From: Conchocele bisecta | Lineage: Eukaryota; Mollusca; Bivalvia; Lucinida; Thyasiridae | Assembly (NCBI GenBank): GCA_029237695.1 | Contig: CM055278.1 | Span: 77,769,817-77,833,816 of the forward strand | Reading direction: 5' to 3' | Length of the DNA stretch: 64,000 nt | Shown: positions 10,621 to 21,414 of the stretch, one piece after another | Layout: every line of letters begins with the position of its first letter | Numbering within the stretch: position 1 is the stretch's first letter | The notes under the pieces: model-generated | Told to the model about the DNA's origin: nothing | Databases searched by the model: none | The model's input: only the letters and a program-made list of their open reading frames with translations | Position numbers and translations under genes: made by a program

Positions 10621-11000
10621 AGTGTGATAAATAGAGAATACCAGGCTAGTGTCTTTTGATATCAAGTTTATCAGGCAAGGCTAGGAAACGCACCGTTTCC
10701 GAGCCGAGCCTGATAAACTTGATATTAAAATACACTAGCCTGGTATTCTATTTATCAGGTAACGTTTTATGCTCGAAAATGACATTAGATGACGTCGTAT
10801 TCTATGGAAAGAACGCGGACTTGTTTACGTTGCGTCATTACACTGACGTCATTCGGTAACGTCACGTGACGTCATCCGACCAATGGAACGTCAGTTTTCA
10901 TTTTGTTGTAACCCGGATGTTGATATCAGTTCATTGCCGGATACAACATGTTATCAGTCAGTACGTATTCGGTCAATGCAGGGCAGGTTACCTGATAAAT
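10621..11000. mobile_element. Family A composite hairpin element, copy 1
   Basis: A hairpin of about 140 bp ('agaataccaggctagtg' ... 'cactagcctggtattct') is followed by about 250 bp ending 'gttacctgataaat'. The middle border reads 'atttatcaggtaac', the complement of that end, so the right half is itself bounded by short inverted repeats. Three further copies lie at 15930, 17428 and 21415. The right half carries TGACGTCA twice (10844-10851 and 10867-10874), overlapping a CACGTG. Compared with copies 2 and 4 the loop lacks an inner palindrome. Confidence 0.8.
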
Positions 11001-11420
11001 GTTTTTTTGTGTGCTAAATTTATGTTATTGCACATGTTTCCGTGGTCAATTAGGCGGAAAATTGTCTGATCACAAGCGGAATTCTATAACAGAAATTATC
11101 ATTTCGACGTTATTTGCGGAAATTATTATATTTATCGGCTAAATATTGAAATTATATGCGGTCATCGAAAGTTAATAGTTGATCCAAATTGTAGAATAAA
11201 CGGGACGAGATGGAGATGCAAGCTTTTAAATTCCTTATTTCTTTATTATAATTGGAGTTTGGTGTAAATCTAAAAAACAACTATAATTGCTACAGTGAAT
11301 CGGACACTTAGAACAATCTGAGTATTTAATTTGAATGGTTTTCACTGGAATGTCACTCTAGATGTGTTCGTGATTGCAAATCACTAAATGATGTCACAGA
11401 GTGCTCACAAACTTGATTTA

Positions 11421-11489
11421 CAGTGAAACCTCTCTAAACCGGACACCCTCGGTAACTCCCAGGGTGTCCGGTTGAGAGAGGTTTCACTG
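11421..11489. mobile_element. 69-bp terminal-repeat-only MITE, pogo/Tc1-type borders
   Basis: 'cagtgaaacctctctaaac' at the left end is complemented by the right end 'gttgagagaggtttcactg', with only a few bases of loop. It is flanked by TA on both sides, as expected for Tc1/mariner/pogo target duplications. The CAGTGGAACCTCTC-type terminus resembles pogo/Tigger ends as I remember them. A longer relative is at 31340-31523. Confidence 0.75.
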
Positions 11490-11790
11490 TATAATAGTAT
11501 TTGAAAATATATACAAACACAATAATAATTGGCCGTTTACTTTATGCAGGTATGTATAGTCAATACATGTACAGACAAACAGTTTGTTCCAGCCACAATA
11601 CAATGACTACTGCCTGTTTCACGAGACCTGCCCACATTGTATGGCCATATAAGCAATGCAAAACAGTATTTTTTTTATAATATTAAAATTGACGAAATTT
11701 TAAGAATGAGTCATCTTTTTATTTCGTGAAATTTGGTGAATTATTGATTTTATCGCGAGGGTAGCAATTTAACCCCATCTCTTTAATGTA

Positions 11791-11871
11791 ACACGACGGA
11801 TTACCGGTTGCAATAATCACTCTTCTGTGCCGCACGGAAGAGTGATTTTTTCAACCGTTTATCCGTCGTGT
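11791..11871. mobile_element. Hairpin element nested in family B copy 1
   Basis: 'acacgacggattaccggttg' pairs with 'caaccgtttatccgtcgtgt', with an inner arm pair 'atcactcttc' and 'gaagagtgat'. Confidence 0.72.
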
Positions 11872-12549
11872 TTGATATGCTAGCGATATAAAACTGTCAA
11901 AGCCGTATCAAAAAAGTATTCATAGACATACACATGCAGAAATTGGTTATTTTACCGTGTCAATGTGTTTATCTGGCATTTACATGTATATATTGTCAAT
12001 TTGAAAGCTTCATTTCGTTATGCTGAATGTGAACAACAACAAGAGAAAATATGGTTATGTCTGGCAATTTACTAGTTCTACATCAAATATTATTTGTTTA
12101 AAGGTATAACGTATATAGTTTACTAAATTTTGACGTACATGCAACAGGTTTGGGTATGCACTTCGGTTGCTCACATTTTTTGAATGGGTCAAATTGTAGC
12201 CGTAGATAACATATCAGAGGCGAATTATTGTAGCTACTGTGACAGGAGCCCAAAAGAAACGAAACAAAATAGAAATTGACTCAGAAATATTGCTAGATAG
12301 CTTGGAAATGATCTAACAAAACAAAAGTTCAATTTTGAAAGTCGGTCCACTATTTCTGAAATTGAAAAAATTTACGCATGGAATTTACCAATCTGTGAAG
12401 ATGTCTATGGAGAATTAATATGGGAACATTGTTTTTTTCGTAATAAAATCAATATTGGACCAAATTTCACGAAATAAAAAGAAGGCTCATTCTTAAATGT
12501 TGATACAATTTAATGTTATCGAAAAAGAAAATTATTTTTGCATTGCTTA

Positions 12550-12995
12550 CAAGGTGTGCGATCACGTGGTTTCCGAACCCGACGTTACGTAATCTGTGAC
12601 GTCATTTTTACAGTAGATTTTCTTCAAAATCTTCCTAACAAACGGACGGATTTTGATGATATGTAGCGCACCAAATACGATGGCATATGTGTTTTATTGG
12701 TGCTCTGAATGTTATTTACAATAACTTATAATAACTTTCACAAAGAATCGCGTACCGTTAATTTATTACATTCATGTGCTCTGGCTTTTATTTACAATTA
12801 CGGTAACCGATTCTTTGTCAAAACGACAGAATTATGAGATTAAAGCCGCCTATATAATAAATGGCAATGTGCATTTGCTGCGATATATTTCATAAAAATT
12901 TGTCATACCATTAGAATGGTATTAACGGATATCTACTGTAAACGAATCTAAACAAACATGACGCGCCGTTCGGAAACACGTGATCCTGCACCTTG
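12550..12995. mobile_element. 446-bp MITE with about 28-bp TIRs and a 5-bp target duplication
   Basis: The left end CAAGGTGTGCGATCACGTG and the right end, whose complement is CAAGGTGCAGGATCACGTG, are inverted repeats continuing to 'tttccgaac'. GCTTA flanks both sides (12545-12549 and 12996-13000) and removing the element restores the expected family B arm. This is direct evidence of an insertion. The superfamily is not known from a 5-bp duplication and these ends. It is non-coding. Confidence 0.82.
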
Positions 12996-13142
12996 GCTTA
13001 TATAGCCGTACAATTTGGGCAGGTTTCGTGAAACAGACAGTAGATATTTCAATAATAGTCGTCCTACTAGGACATAGGACGTACATCATAAAACAGGCCC
13101 AGTAACTATACAGCCTTTAAATTAAATAACAGAAATACCACA

Positions 13143-13362
13143 TATGAGACACGCCATGTGATTTTGTACCTTCGGACATCTGCGTAATTTCATGAAATAC
13201 GTTTACATTATTTACAATATTTTCCGTAAATGGCATCAAGAGTACTCTGAAAATCTTGTCAACTTTTGACTTTATTTATGAAATATATTGTATATTTTGT
13301 AAACGTACTTAATGAAATTACACAGATGTCCGAAGGTACAAACTCGCATGGCGTGTCTCATA
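13143..13362. mobile_element. Snapback element, about 220 bp
   Basis: The outer arms 'tatgagacacgccatg' and 'catggcgtgtctcata' continue inward through 'taccttcggacatctg' and 'cagatgtccgaaggta'. A partial relative is at 20725-20937. Confidence 0.8.
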
Positions 13363-13439
13363 TATATTAATGTTCTTTTCATTTGCCAGATCACTTTTTA
13401 TTAAGAACATGCACATTTCATACATTGTAGAGGATGAGT

Positions 13440-13690
13440 GGTGGTTTAATACCACGTACGATATTTATTATTCGATTTTACTGATTTCATGAACAACGAG
13501 GCCTTTCCGAGTTGCTCGTAAGATCAATCAATATGTTTAATAATACATGTAAATATTATTTCACGTCATAAGCACATGATCATATATTGAAGCTGTACTG
13601 ATCGGCTGAAGTGTTTCCTGTAGCGATCTCAGTTGCTTATTGCACTAGTGTATTATTAAATGTTAATACGCGTTGCTATTACACTAAAGT
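13440..13690. repeat. Dispersed repeat, partner of 33395-33625
   Basis: 'gatttcatgaacaacgagg', 'taagcacatgatcatat', 'gctgtactgatcggct' and 'ttgcactagtgta' align in order with the 33.4-33.6 kb segment, which still has the hairpin at its left end. Confidence 0.6.
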
Positions 13691-13754
13691 TTATGCAAAA
13701 GTATAAATGCAATTATAAAATGATCTTGTCTAGTTTCTGGTTCATCTCGTGCAG

Positions 13755-13949
13755 AGCTGGACGTCGAGTGCACGATGAATTACAGCGACAGTGCGGGCTA
13801 CTGGGTGGGCTGTCATGCCGCCGTGCCCAGCAAGGCCATCAAAGCCCGCGACCGCCTCACCTGCCGTCCCAGCTCCGCCGCCCTGTCGCCCGACCAGCCG
13901 CATCAGATGGAGGCCCACTACGATCTGACCGACTGTGATTTCATTCCGA
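13755..13949 (+). CDS. Third exon of the cysteine-rich, chitin-binding-type gene
   Basis: A 195-bp symmetric phase 1-1 exon between 'ctcgtgcag' and 'GA|GTAAGA'. It is strikingly GC-rich compared with the surrounding intron. The 65 residues carry four cysteines (VECTMN, VGCHAAV, LTCRPSS, DCDFIP) and one aromatic cluster (GYWVGC). The spacing does not match a module I can name with certainty. The split codon shared with exon two again reads Lys. It encodes an extracellular disulphide-bonded domain between the Ig-like and chitin-binding ends, judging from the flanking exons. Confidence 0.72.
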
Positions 13950-14049
13950 GTAAGATGAATATGTTTACAATGTTCACTGTATAGTGTCTGTTCTCGCCGC
14001 CGTCCCTGACCAGCGCAATGCAGAGAGCAATGTGTCAATGTTGATGGTG

Positions 14050-14272
14050 ATATGTGGCTGTGACTGGAGAAAATGGCTTATGGGTTTTGCGACCAGTGTA
14101 GAGCCAGATCAGCCTGTGTATCCACACAGTCTGATCAGGATCTGCACTGTTCGCCATTTCATCAATGAAACAAGAAATATAGATCATTACCAGGCTACAG
14201 GAAGGAATATGCTATTTGATCAGAAGCTACACAAATCCCATAAGTACCATTTTCCCAGTCACAGCCACATAT
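14050..14272. mobile_element. Family C palindromic element, copy 1
   Basis: The ends are 'atatgtggctgtgactgg' and its near-complement 'cccagtcacagccacatat'. The body carries 'agtctgatcaggatctgcac'. A partial copy is at 35737 and a large nested copy at 63260-63703. I recall similar sequence as a common bivalve repeat (inference). Confidence 0.75.
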
Positions 14273-14872
14273 AAGCACAATGTATTTCATTGGGTCGGTG
14301 CCAGTGAGGGCTAACGTTCGGTCATTATCAGTTCGTTTGCCCAGTTCTGGTATTACCAGTCGTATTTCATCGCCGTTTAAGGCGCATATTCTTTTCAAAA
14401 ACAATTCTAATTTTTGTTCAGATGATGTTGACAATTTCAGAGATCGTGCATCTTAGTTTTCGCCATCATTTGCTGATTTTCGAAATAGATTTTAGCGATA
14501 TATTACATGATATCCAGTGATTTACCGTGAGTCTGGAGGGTTTATTTCATTGAGGGAAATATTTCCCCCTTGACGTTCGCGAGACGTAATTGACGTCACG
14601 TTTTGACGTCATTTCCGGCGAAAAAACAATTCATACGCTAACATCAAAATTGTCAAGATTTTGACAACGTTATAAGCTGGTCTAAGAGCAAATTTCACAT
14701 TTTTCGAAGAGCATGTATTATACAATTTATTCCACTACGATTTTGCCAGAATCACGGTAAATCACTGGGTAATTAATATATTGCAGCGAGTCGGCAGCCA
14801 CGGCGTATTTGTTTGTAGTCGTAATGGATCTCATGTTTGTCTTGTAATCTTCGTTGCACGCACATGAAATAA

Positions 14873-14953
14873 TAACCTCTCCAACCCCGTCTTCCAATGA
14901 CCCCTTCATATTATATGAAGGGATCAGTGGAAGACGTGGTTGGAGAGATGTTA
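14873..14953. mobile_element. Small hairpin element
   Basis: 'ctctccaaccccgtcttcca' pairs with 'tggaagacgtggttggagag', and the inner 'ccccttcatat' pairs with 'atatgaaggga'. Confidence 0.75.
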
Positions 14954-15505
14954 CCGCACAATCAGATATGTAGTTCGGGGACAATTGAGAAGAATCCGGC
15001 ACTCTCGTAGTAAGTTTTCTTAGTGGTTTGGTAGTCGTCTGATATCAAACTTTGTGAAAACTTTGGGTACCATTTGTTTCAGGCACGTTCAACGTCCTTT
15101 CAAGGTAATTCAAAATCAATTCAAAATATTGGTATTTATGCCGTAAAACTGAGGAATTAATCCATTTGAAATATCAATCTCTACGGTGGTATACATCAAC
15201 ATAATTACAGGTCAACTGCAATCAGAGAATCAAACACAAATAGACAAGATCAAGGTCACAAAACTATATGTCCAATGTCAACTAGTTAAAACGGTCATGG
15301 TTTTTACAAATATTTTACATTATTTCAAATATTATAATACTGCTTCTGTACTATTGCGTACATATAATACTCCGTATTACCCTAGAAACTATATCTGCCA
15401 TAAATTGGTTACGTGGGCGTCGCCAGCTTTTTTTGAAAATCGGGTTCGACTTCAGAATGCTTTGTTTGGCTGCGAAGCAAATCGCCAGTGGGTCCGGAAG
15501 TATAC

Positions 15506-15573
15506 CCAGCCCCCACCCCCCCAGCCCCCAGCCCCCAGCCCCCAGCCCCCAGCCCCCAGCCCCCAGCCCCCAG
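15506..15573. repeat. (CAGCCCC)n heptamer microsatellite
   Basis: About nine units of CAGCCCC with one expanded C run at the left. The Pro/Gln-rich and Gly/Trp-rich open frames over it, on both strands, come from the repeat. Confidence 0.9.
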
Positions 15574-15929
15574 TCCAAATATTGAAACAATCAACCAACT
15601 AATAGTAACGTTAAATCATGATGAAGAAACTTGTACACATTGTTTTGGCGTTGAAAGATGGCTCATTGGCCTTACTGGATGGCATTCGGTTAAATTATAT
15701 AGTAAAACTATTTGGTGTGGTGTAACCTAAAGCAATGAATGTGTGCACCGGCATTAACACTATTCTGACTTACAAACATGCATTCAGTTCAAGGACATCG
15801 AACTTGGTTTGACAGAATGATACTCGTACTTTTTGGAAACATATTCAAGCTTATAACATCATCGAGAAACACACATTAGTATGAGGTGCCGGCTTATTAT
15901 ACATACATTTGGACCGTACTTATACATGC

Positions 15930-16342
15930 ATAGAGAATACCAGGCTAGTGTCTTTTGATATCAAGTTTATCAGGCAAGGCTAGGAAACGCGTAGGAATTC
16001 CGAGGCTTGCCGAGGAATTCCTACCGTTTCCGAGCCGAACCTCATAAACTTGATATCAAAATACTCTAGCCTGGTATTCTATTTATCAGGTAACGTTTTA
16101 TGCTCGAAAATGACCCCAGATGACGTCGTTATTTATGGACAGAACGCAGACTTGTTTACGTTGCATCATTACACTGACGTCATGACGTAATTCGGTAACG
16201 TCACGTGACGTCATCCGACCAATGGAAAGTCAATGTTCACTTCGTTGAAACCCGGATGTTTGTATCAGGTCAATGCCTGATATAACAATATGTTATCAGT
16301 CAATGCGTATTCGGTCAATACAGGGAAGGTTACCTGATAAAT
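15930..16342. mobile_element. Family A composite hairpin element, copy 2
   Basis: Same order as copy 1. The loop contains an extra inner palindrome, 'cgtaggaattcc' ... 'ggaattcctaccg'. TGACGTCA occurs at 16175-16182 and 16206-16213 with CACGTG at 16202. It ends 'gttacctgataaat'. Confidence 0.82.
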
Positions 16343-16649
16343 AATGTTATATGTTTGCATGTTTTACAACGATGACACAGCATTGTCGTTGGAGATACAT
16401 TACAGTAAACCATATCAAACTTAAATGACGTTATACGTGTTCTATTCAGTGTACACATGAACTCAGTGTGTGCGACCGGTGTACACGGCACATTTATAGC
16501 TGGAATGATGTTGTATATAACTATTTACAATATGATGATGAAGCAAAATATAAGAAAAAAAACATTTTCATTCAGCAACCATTATTTCAAGTCACAGTTA
16601 TGTATGCCATATAATGTAGTCAACGCCAAATACAGGCAAGTCATTGGAA

Positions 16650-16797
16650 GAAAACAATCTGGTCTTTGTTCACAGGTGGTCTTTATTCGCAGGGTCATTT
16701 TTTGTGGTAATTGAGTAATTGAAAAAACGAAAGTGTGGCTGTTATAAACAGGGAATTGCTATTACAAGGTGGTCTTTATCGCAGGTTCGACTGTATA
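16650..16797. mobile_element. Possible MITE remnant ending at 16797
   Basis: 'ggtggtctttat' recurs at about 16677 and 16770, and the right end 'gcaggttcgactgta' resembles the complement of a CAGTCGAACCT-type Tc1/pogo terminus. The left end is unclear. It abuts the next element at a TATA. Confidence 0.3.
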
Positions 16798-17123
16798 CAG
16801 GGTGGCCAAAAAAACTTGGACACGTTTTGTAACCCTCATATCTTTTGACATACTGTTGGAATATTAATAAAACATATTGTGGAATGTCTGTGTTATTTGA
16901 AGGATGAAATGTTGCAGCAGGAAAGTGGTTTACTACCATTTTACAGCAGTTTTATAATGTTATGTACAGATGTGTTTTTTTTTTCGATTTTGACCCAGTG
17001 ATGTCAACATGGCCATGACAACTGTAATAACCAATATGTGTCAATATTTATGAAGATTGAAAGATTATATATGGATATATAAGAGTTATAAAAAAAGTTT
17101 CTAAGTTATTCGTGGCCACCCTG
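16798..17123. mobile_element. 326-bp mariner-like MITE
   Basis: The left end CAGGGTGGCCAAAAAAACTT is complemented by the right end 'cgtggccaccctg'. A TA precedes the left end, but the right flank reads CA, so the TA duplication is incomplete. Non-coding body. Confidence 0.65.
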
Positions 17124-17427
17124 CACTTCAGGTTACATGCTCCTACAATCACGTATGAATTCCATGCATATTAAACCGTGTAGAACGTCTGCTACTTTAC
17201 TCAACCATGTTGACTGAGCGGTCAGGGGTAACTACTACACATTTTGGTGACTACATATAATATTGTAGATAGGTCAAACAATATTACTTCCGAAAAAGTC
17301 AAACGTTTCATATACAATGCTCTTCTCGTTCAAAAATTAGCAAAGGACAGTGTACACTTATTAAGTGTATATATATGGGTAGGGCACTTAAATAGTAAAC
17401 GTTGCCTTATATGGGAATTATACGTAG

Positions 17428-17506
17428 AAAATACCTGGCTAGTGTCTATTGATATCAAGCTTATCAGGCAAGGCTAGGAAAAGCGTTGGAATTTCGAGAC
17501 TTGCCT
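17428..17506. mobile_element. Family A element, copy 3, truncated
   Basis: Only the left arm remains: 'aaaatacctggctagtgt', 'gatatcaagcttatcagg', 'caaggctagg'. The right half is missing. Confidence 0.75.
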
Positions 17507-18658
17507 TCAGTACATACGGTTCATACGATGGTGAAACAGTGACAACCATGCAAACAGACATGCACACAGTAGCTTACTCAGAAGAATATCAATAAACAAT
17601 TGGATAACGTGGGTTTTGCAATTTTGATGTAATCGGCTACTGCTATTGTGGATATGGAATTCTGAAGCTCGTTTTGAGATGGAGTATAACATAGGTACAA
17701 ACAATATAGTATGTGTCAAAATTTCATTTATTAAACTAATAAATGACTAGAGCGGGGACGGGTCTGACCGGCCGTCGGCACTAACCGGCCCCCCCATCAG
17801 TAAACCCATTTAAGCCTATATTACTAGCTTCCACTGCGCATGTGCCGAAAGTTCTCTTCCCTGTGAGTTTTAAATTGTTGAGATTCGGCGTAGAAATTAT
17901 TGGCGACACGAATTAAATCGTATTCCATAGAAGGACATATGTAATCTAACACTTTGCTAAATATGACGCCATATGTACGTAACACACTGTTGTAAACATG
18001 AAGGCAGGTTTATCTGGTGTGCGTTCATATTCGGAAAATCAATAGTTTGCGTTAACGTTTACCAGATTCAAATGAAGGTAAGCGTGACGTAGACACAAAA
18101 CATACAGACGACCGAGTAGAGACGAAATGAAAAATACCTAGTCGGCTGTGCTCGGCCACCCGGCCCATTGTAACGTTACTAGAGGCAGTCTAATCTATTT
18201 ACAAATACGGGAAAATCCCAAATTCGGAACTGGGTTTGTACAGCGTGTATGTTTACGTCTTAGACGGCCGAAAACACCCGACCCCGCTCTATGCTTTGGC
18301 TTTGTATTTTTCATAGCTAATAACATTACTATTTAGCACATGATGGTTTTAGTTGAACCATCGAAATAGGTGGGTAACAATTGTTCCACCAACAGTATGC
18401 ACATACTACAATAAAGTTGCTATAAATGTGCAAGTGGTCAGCTCACCCAAGAATTTCCATATCCATAAGTAAGTGAACTATAACATTAATCAGTACATTG
18501 AATGCGTATCCACTGATATATATTTGACTAGAACGAATGAGTTATGAATCATCTAAATTGTGTGTGTGTAAACAAATGAACAACCTGAAGCCAAATGGTT
18601 ATTAAGATGATGTACTGAAAATTAAGGCTGGTAAGACAAACCTACCAGCGATAAACAA
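17507..18658. other. Intron, nothing recognised
   Basis: About 1.15 kb inside the 9-kb last intron. No repeat structure or frame stands out. Confidence 0.5.
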
Positions 18659-19038
18659 CTACTGTCTGTTTCACGAAACCTCCCTAAAGTTTACGGCCAT
18701 AGAAACAATGCAAAAACAATATTTTTTTCGATAGTATTAAATTTTAGCAAAATTTAAGAATGAGCCTTCGTTTTATTTTGTGAACTTTTGTCAAATATTG
18801 ATTTTATTGCGAAAAAAACAATTTCCCCATGTTAAATCCCCATAGACATCTTCACAGATTTTTGAGAATTTCAGAAATACTGAACCTATTTTCAAAATTT
18901 AGCTTTTGTTTTCGTCGTTAGATCATTTCAAAGCTATCTAGCCAGGTTTCCAAATATAATACAATAGAAAAAAAATATTGTTCTTGCATTGTTTATATGG
19001 CCGTAAAATTTGGGCAGGTTTCGTGAAACAGACAGTAG
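18659..19038. mobile_element. Family B snapback element, copy 2 (380 bp, least interrupted)
   Basis: CTACTGTCTGTTTCACGAAA on the left, 'tttcgtgaaacagacagtag' on the right, with no nested element seen. The left arm continues 'acggccatagaaacaatgc' and the right 'gcattgtttatatggccgt'. Confidence 0.85.
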
Positions 19039-19235
19039 ATTATACTTACCAGGAATGTGCTTCGCCTGTACCACAATATTATGCATCGATATTGATATGT
19101 AATTCTCTAATGTTGCCAGGCCATGCAAATGAAAACCATTTACTGCCCCAAAACGGCCACAAAGCATGTGGTGGCCTCTGCATCAGAATATAAATGAAGC
19201 ACATCAGGAGATATCGAATCATCGAAAACGTTTAT

Positions 19236-19362
19236 TTAACCAGGTGGGCTGATTATCTTGAAATAATGCGCTCGTGATTATTCGCAACACTGACTCGTTT
19301 GTTTCGCGTAAGGACCCAATCATTCGTGCATTATTTCACGATAATCAGCTCACCTGGTTTAA
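19236..19362. mobile_element. Hairpin element
   Basis: Arms 'ttaaccaggtgggctgatta' and 'aatcagctcacctggttt', then 'gaaataatgc' and 'gcattatttc' inside. Confidence 0.75.
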
Positions 19363-19967
19363 TTAACGGTATGTAACGATGCGGTTGATTGGTAACTATG
19401 TTTATATCCAGCCAGAGATGTCGTTACATAGACGCTTCGGTGCTTGTGTCATGTCATGCGTTGACCCAGTTCTAAATAATGAATGAAATTAGACAACATG
19501 TTTGTTTTTTTTAGATCGGCGAACGATCACAATTGGACGAACGTTGTATGTATGATTCGAGTTTCTAGTCTAAGTGTATATGGTCATGATGCACAACATT
19601 AGTTTGAGCTGGCGATCAATTGTCCATGTCGGACAGCCTTTGTTTCTGTGTGGGATTTATTCGTACACGCACATTTTGCTTTCTATGTGGTATATAAATT
19701 GCGCATAACCGAATAACGACTGGAAACAACGATTTTAAGTGAGCATATTCACACACCTAAGACCCTTTTAGATTGCCAGAGGCACAAGTCATAAAATTAA
19801 TCGAGGTTTAATGTGTTTGTGCGAGTCAGAAACTTGGGCACCTTTTCCATATTAGCCATAAGTTTCCTTACCTGTATTGTAGTAAACGTAATGTACAGTA
19901 CGAGACCTAGTGGGTGGGGTAATCGGATTCGCTTAAAGGTACATGCCCTCTGAGTAGGCACAAAATG
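19363..19967. other. Intron, nothing recognised
   Basis: Unremarkable sequence of about 0.6 kb without recognisable repeats or frames. Confidence 0.45.
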
Positions 19968-20165
19968 TTCTTTATAGGAATTAAATAAGTGTATAATTGT
20001 GTCACTATTCCACCAGTTCTAAAAATTACGAGTGCCCACTATACAGATATACTCATTTAGTAATATTTATTTTACGGATAGTGACTCGCGTGGTATGAGG
20101 CTATTTTCATATGCAAATGAGGCATGGTATTTTTTACTACTTATACCAATTAAATGCATCACCTG
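19968..20165 (+). repeat. Dispersed repeat D, inverted partner of 61865-62085
   Basis: 'gaattaaataagtgtataat', 'aaaaattacgagtgcccact', 'tagtgactcgcg' and 'catatgcaaatgag' occur in the same order, reverse-complemented, at 61.9-62.1 kb. The pair is well conserved at several blocks. Confidence 0.8.
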
Positions 20166-20724
20166 AAATATAAAGTATAAAGTATGATCATTGCACATAC
20201 AAAAAATATACAGAGACTAAATAGTAATGTCCGTTAACATGCTAAGGAAACACGGTTATTGCCACTAATATCAGTGTGGAAATGTACGTCTGATATAAAA
20301 TGTATAATAATGCCAATCAATACGTGGGGTAATGGTGAATGAATATCTATTGTGCCAAAAAAAGGTCTCAGATGATGTCTCTGATATAAAGAACAGTGTG
20401 TGCCTACTGAGTCGGCATATACCTTTAATGGGCATGTTTGTTTTGTGTCACAGGCCTGACGTCATTAAAATCCATGCCGTTGCTAATCATGTCACGCTCT
20501 TCACCAGCAACGTCGCTGAATACAATGTATGATGATTATGAATTGCGCTAAAATGGCGTAAAGCAAGATTAATCGTAATGTTCACAACGTAAATGAATAT
20601 TTATGCTATGTTACTGAAAAGAGGATACATATGGGAATTCTTCAATTCCTCAATAATAAAACAATCTAATATCGCCTTGTCGTATCGGTAAATACGTGGT
20701 GTTATCGAACCGATAAAAGTGATA
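20166..20724. other. Intron, nothing recognised
   Basis: No exon-like frame with splice sites. The open frame around 20332 lacks a coherent acceptor and donor for the phase-1 gene. Confidence 0.45.
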
Positions 20725-20937
20725 TTAAATTAAAAACTTTTACAAAATTTACGTTATGTTTCATAAATAAAGTCAAAAGTTGACAAAATTTCAGAGTACA
20801 TTCCGCATGTACTCTGAAAATAATATCAACTTTTGAAGCCATTTACGGAAAATATTGTAAATTCTGTAAAAGTATTTCATGACATTACGCAGATTTCCGA
20901 AGGTACACAATCACATGGCGTGTCTCATTAATGTGCT
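20725..20937. mobile_element. Partial copy of the 13143-13362 snapback family
   Basis: The right arm 'atttccgaaggtacaca' then 'catggcgtgtctcatta' matches. The left outer arm is lost. An internal pair 'cagagtacat' and 'atgtactctg' remains. Confidence 0.7.
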
Positions 20938-21022
20938 ATTGGGTGACCACAATAACGGCGGATTGACCGAATGGCCACCAGAGTAAGCCCGATAGCTTAT
21001 TTAAAAAATATTACAAAGTATC

Positions 21023-21235
21023 CTTATCTTGCTAAGTACACTTTGAGGGAGACATTTTCAATTTAAGGATAAATTTATTAATTTTGATTATACTGAATTT
21101 ATTACATTATCACAGCTGTGATAATGTAATAAATTCAGTATACTAATTCTGCAAATATAATCATCAAATATATGAAATAATGCATTTCTGAAAAAATAAA
21201 TGATTACTCCCTCAAAGTATACTTTGCTAAATAAG
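21023..21235. mobile_element. Snapback element with a perfect 54-bp central palindrome
   Basis: The outer arms 'gtacactttgaggga' and 'tccctcaaagtatac' flank a perfect loopless palindrome at 21089-21142, centred on CACAGCTGTG, in which every base pairs for 27 positions. Confidence 0.85.
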
Positions 21236-21414
21236 TATGCTTTGCAATGTTGGTGAAATGGGCTACTGGTCAGACTGCACGGATACGCAGGCTGGCCTAG
21301 GCTACTCTCGTCGCACACGTGTACCTGTAAGTTGCCTTTCCTCAGCTGGAGGCCAATAGTAATTTAGATACTATACCTGGTGGTTATATTAGTATGCCAC
21401 TCTGTATAGAGTAG

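Larger units (their letters stand above)
11607..13043. mobile_element. Family B snapback element, copy 1, with nested insertions
   Basis: The termini are CTACTGCCTGTTTCACG on the left and its complement 'cgtgaaacagacagtag' on the right. Arms extend well over 100 bp ('atttcgtgaaatttgg' against 'ccaaatttcacgaaat'). Four copies are in the window (11607, 18659, 23563, 50959). This copy is enlarged by nested elements, among them 11791-11871 and 12550-12995. No open frame resembles a transposase, so it is non-autonomous. Confidence 0.82.

Noticed and set aside
15186..15602. 138-codon plus-strand frame with a Pro-rich end
   Set aside because: The open end comes from the CAGCCCC microsatellite; the rest has no recognisable domain and no splice sites in phase with the host gene.
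16781..16797. Second tRNA-like B box (caggttcgactg)
   Set aside because: Better explained as the terminus of a Tc1/pogo-type element next to a TA.
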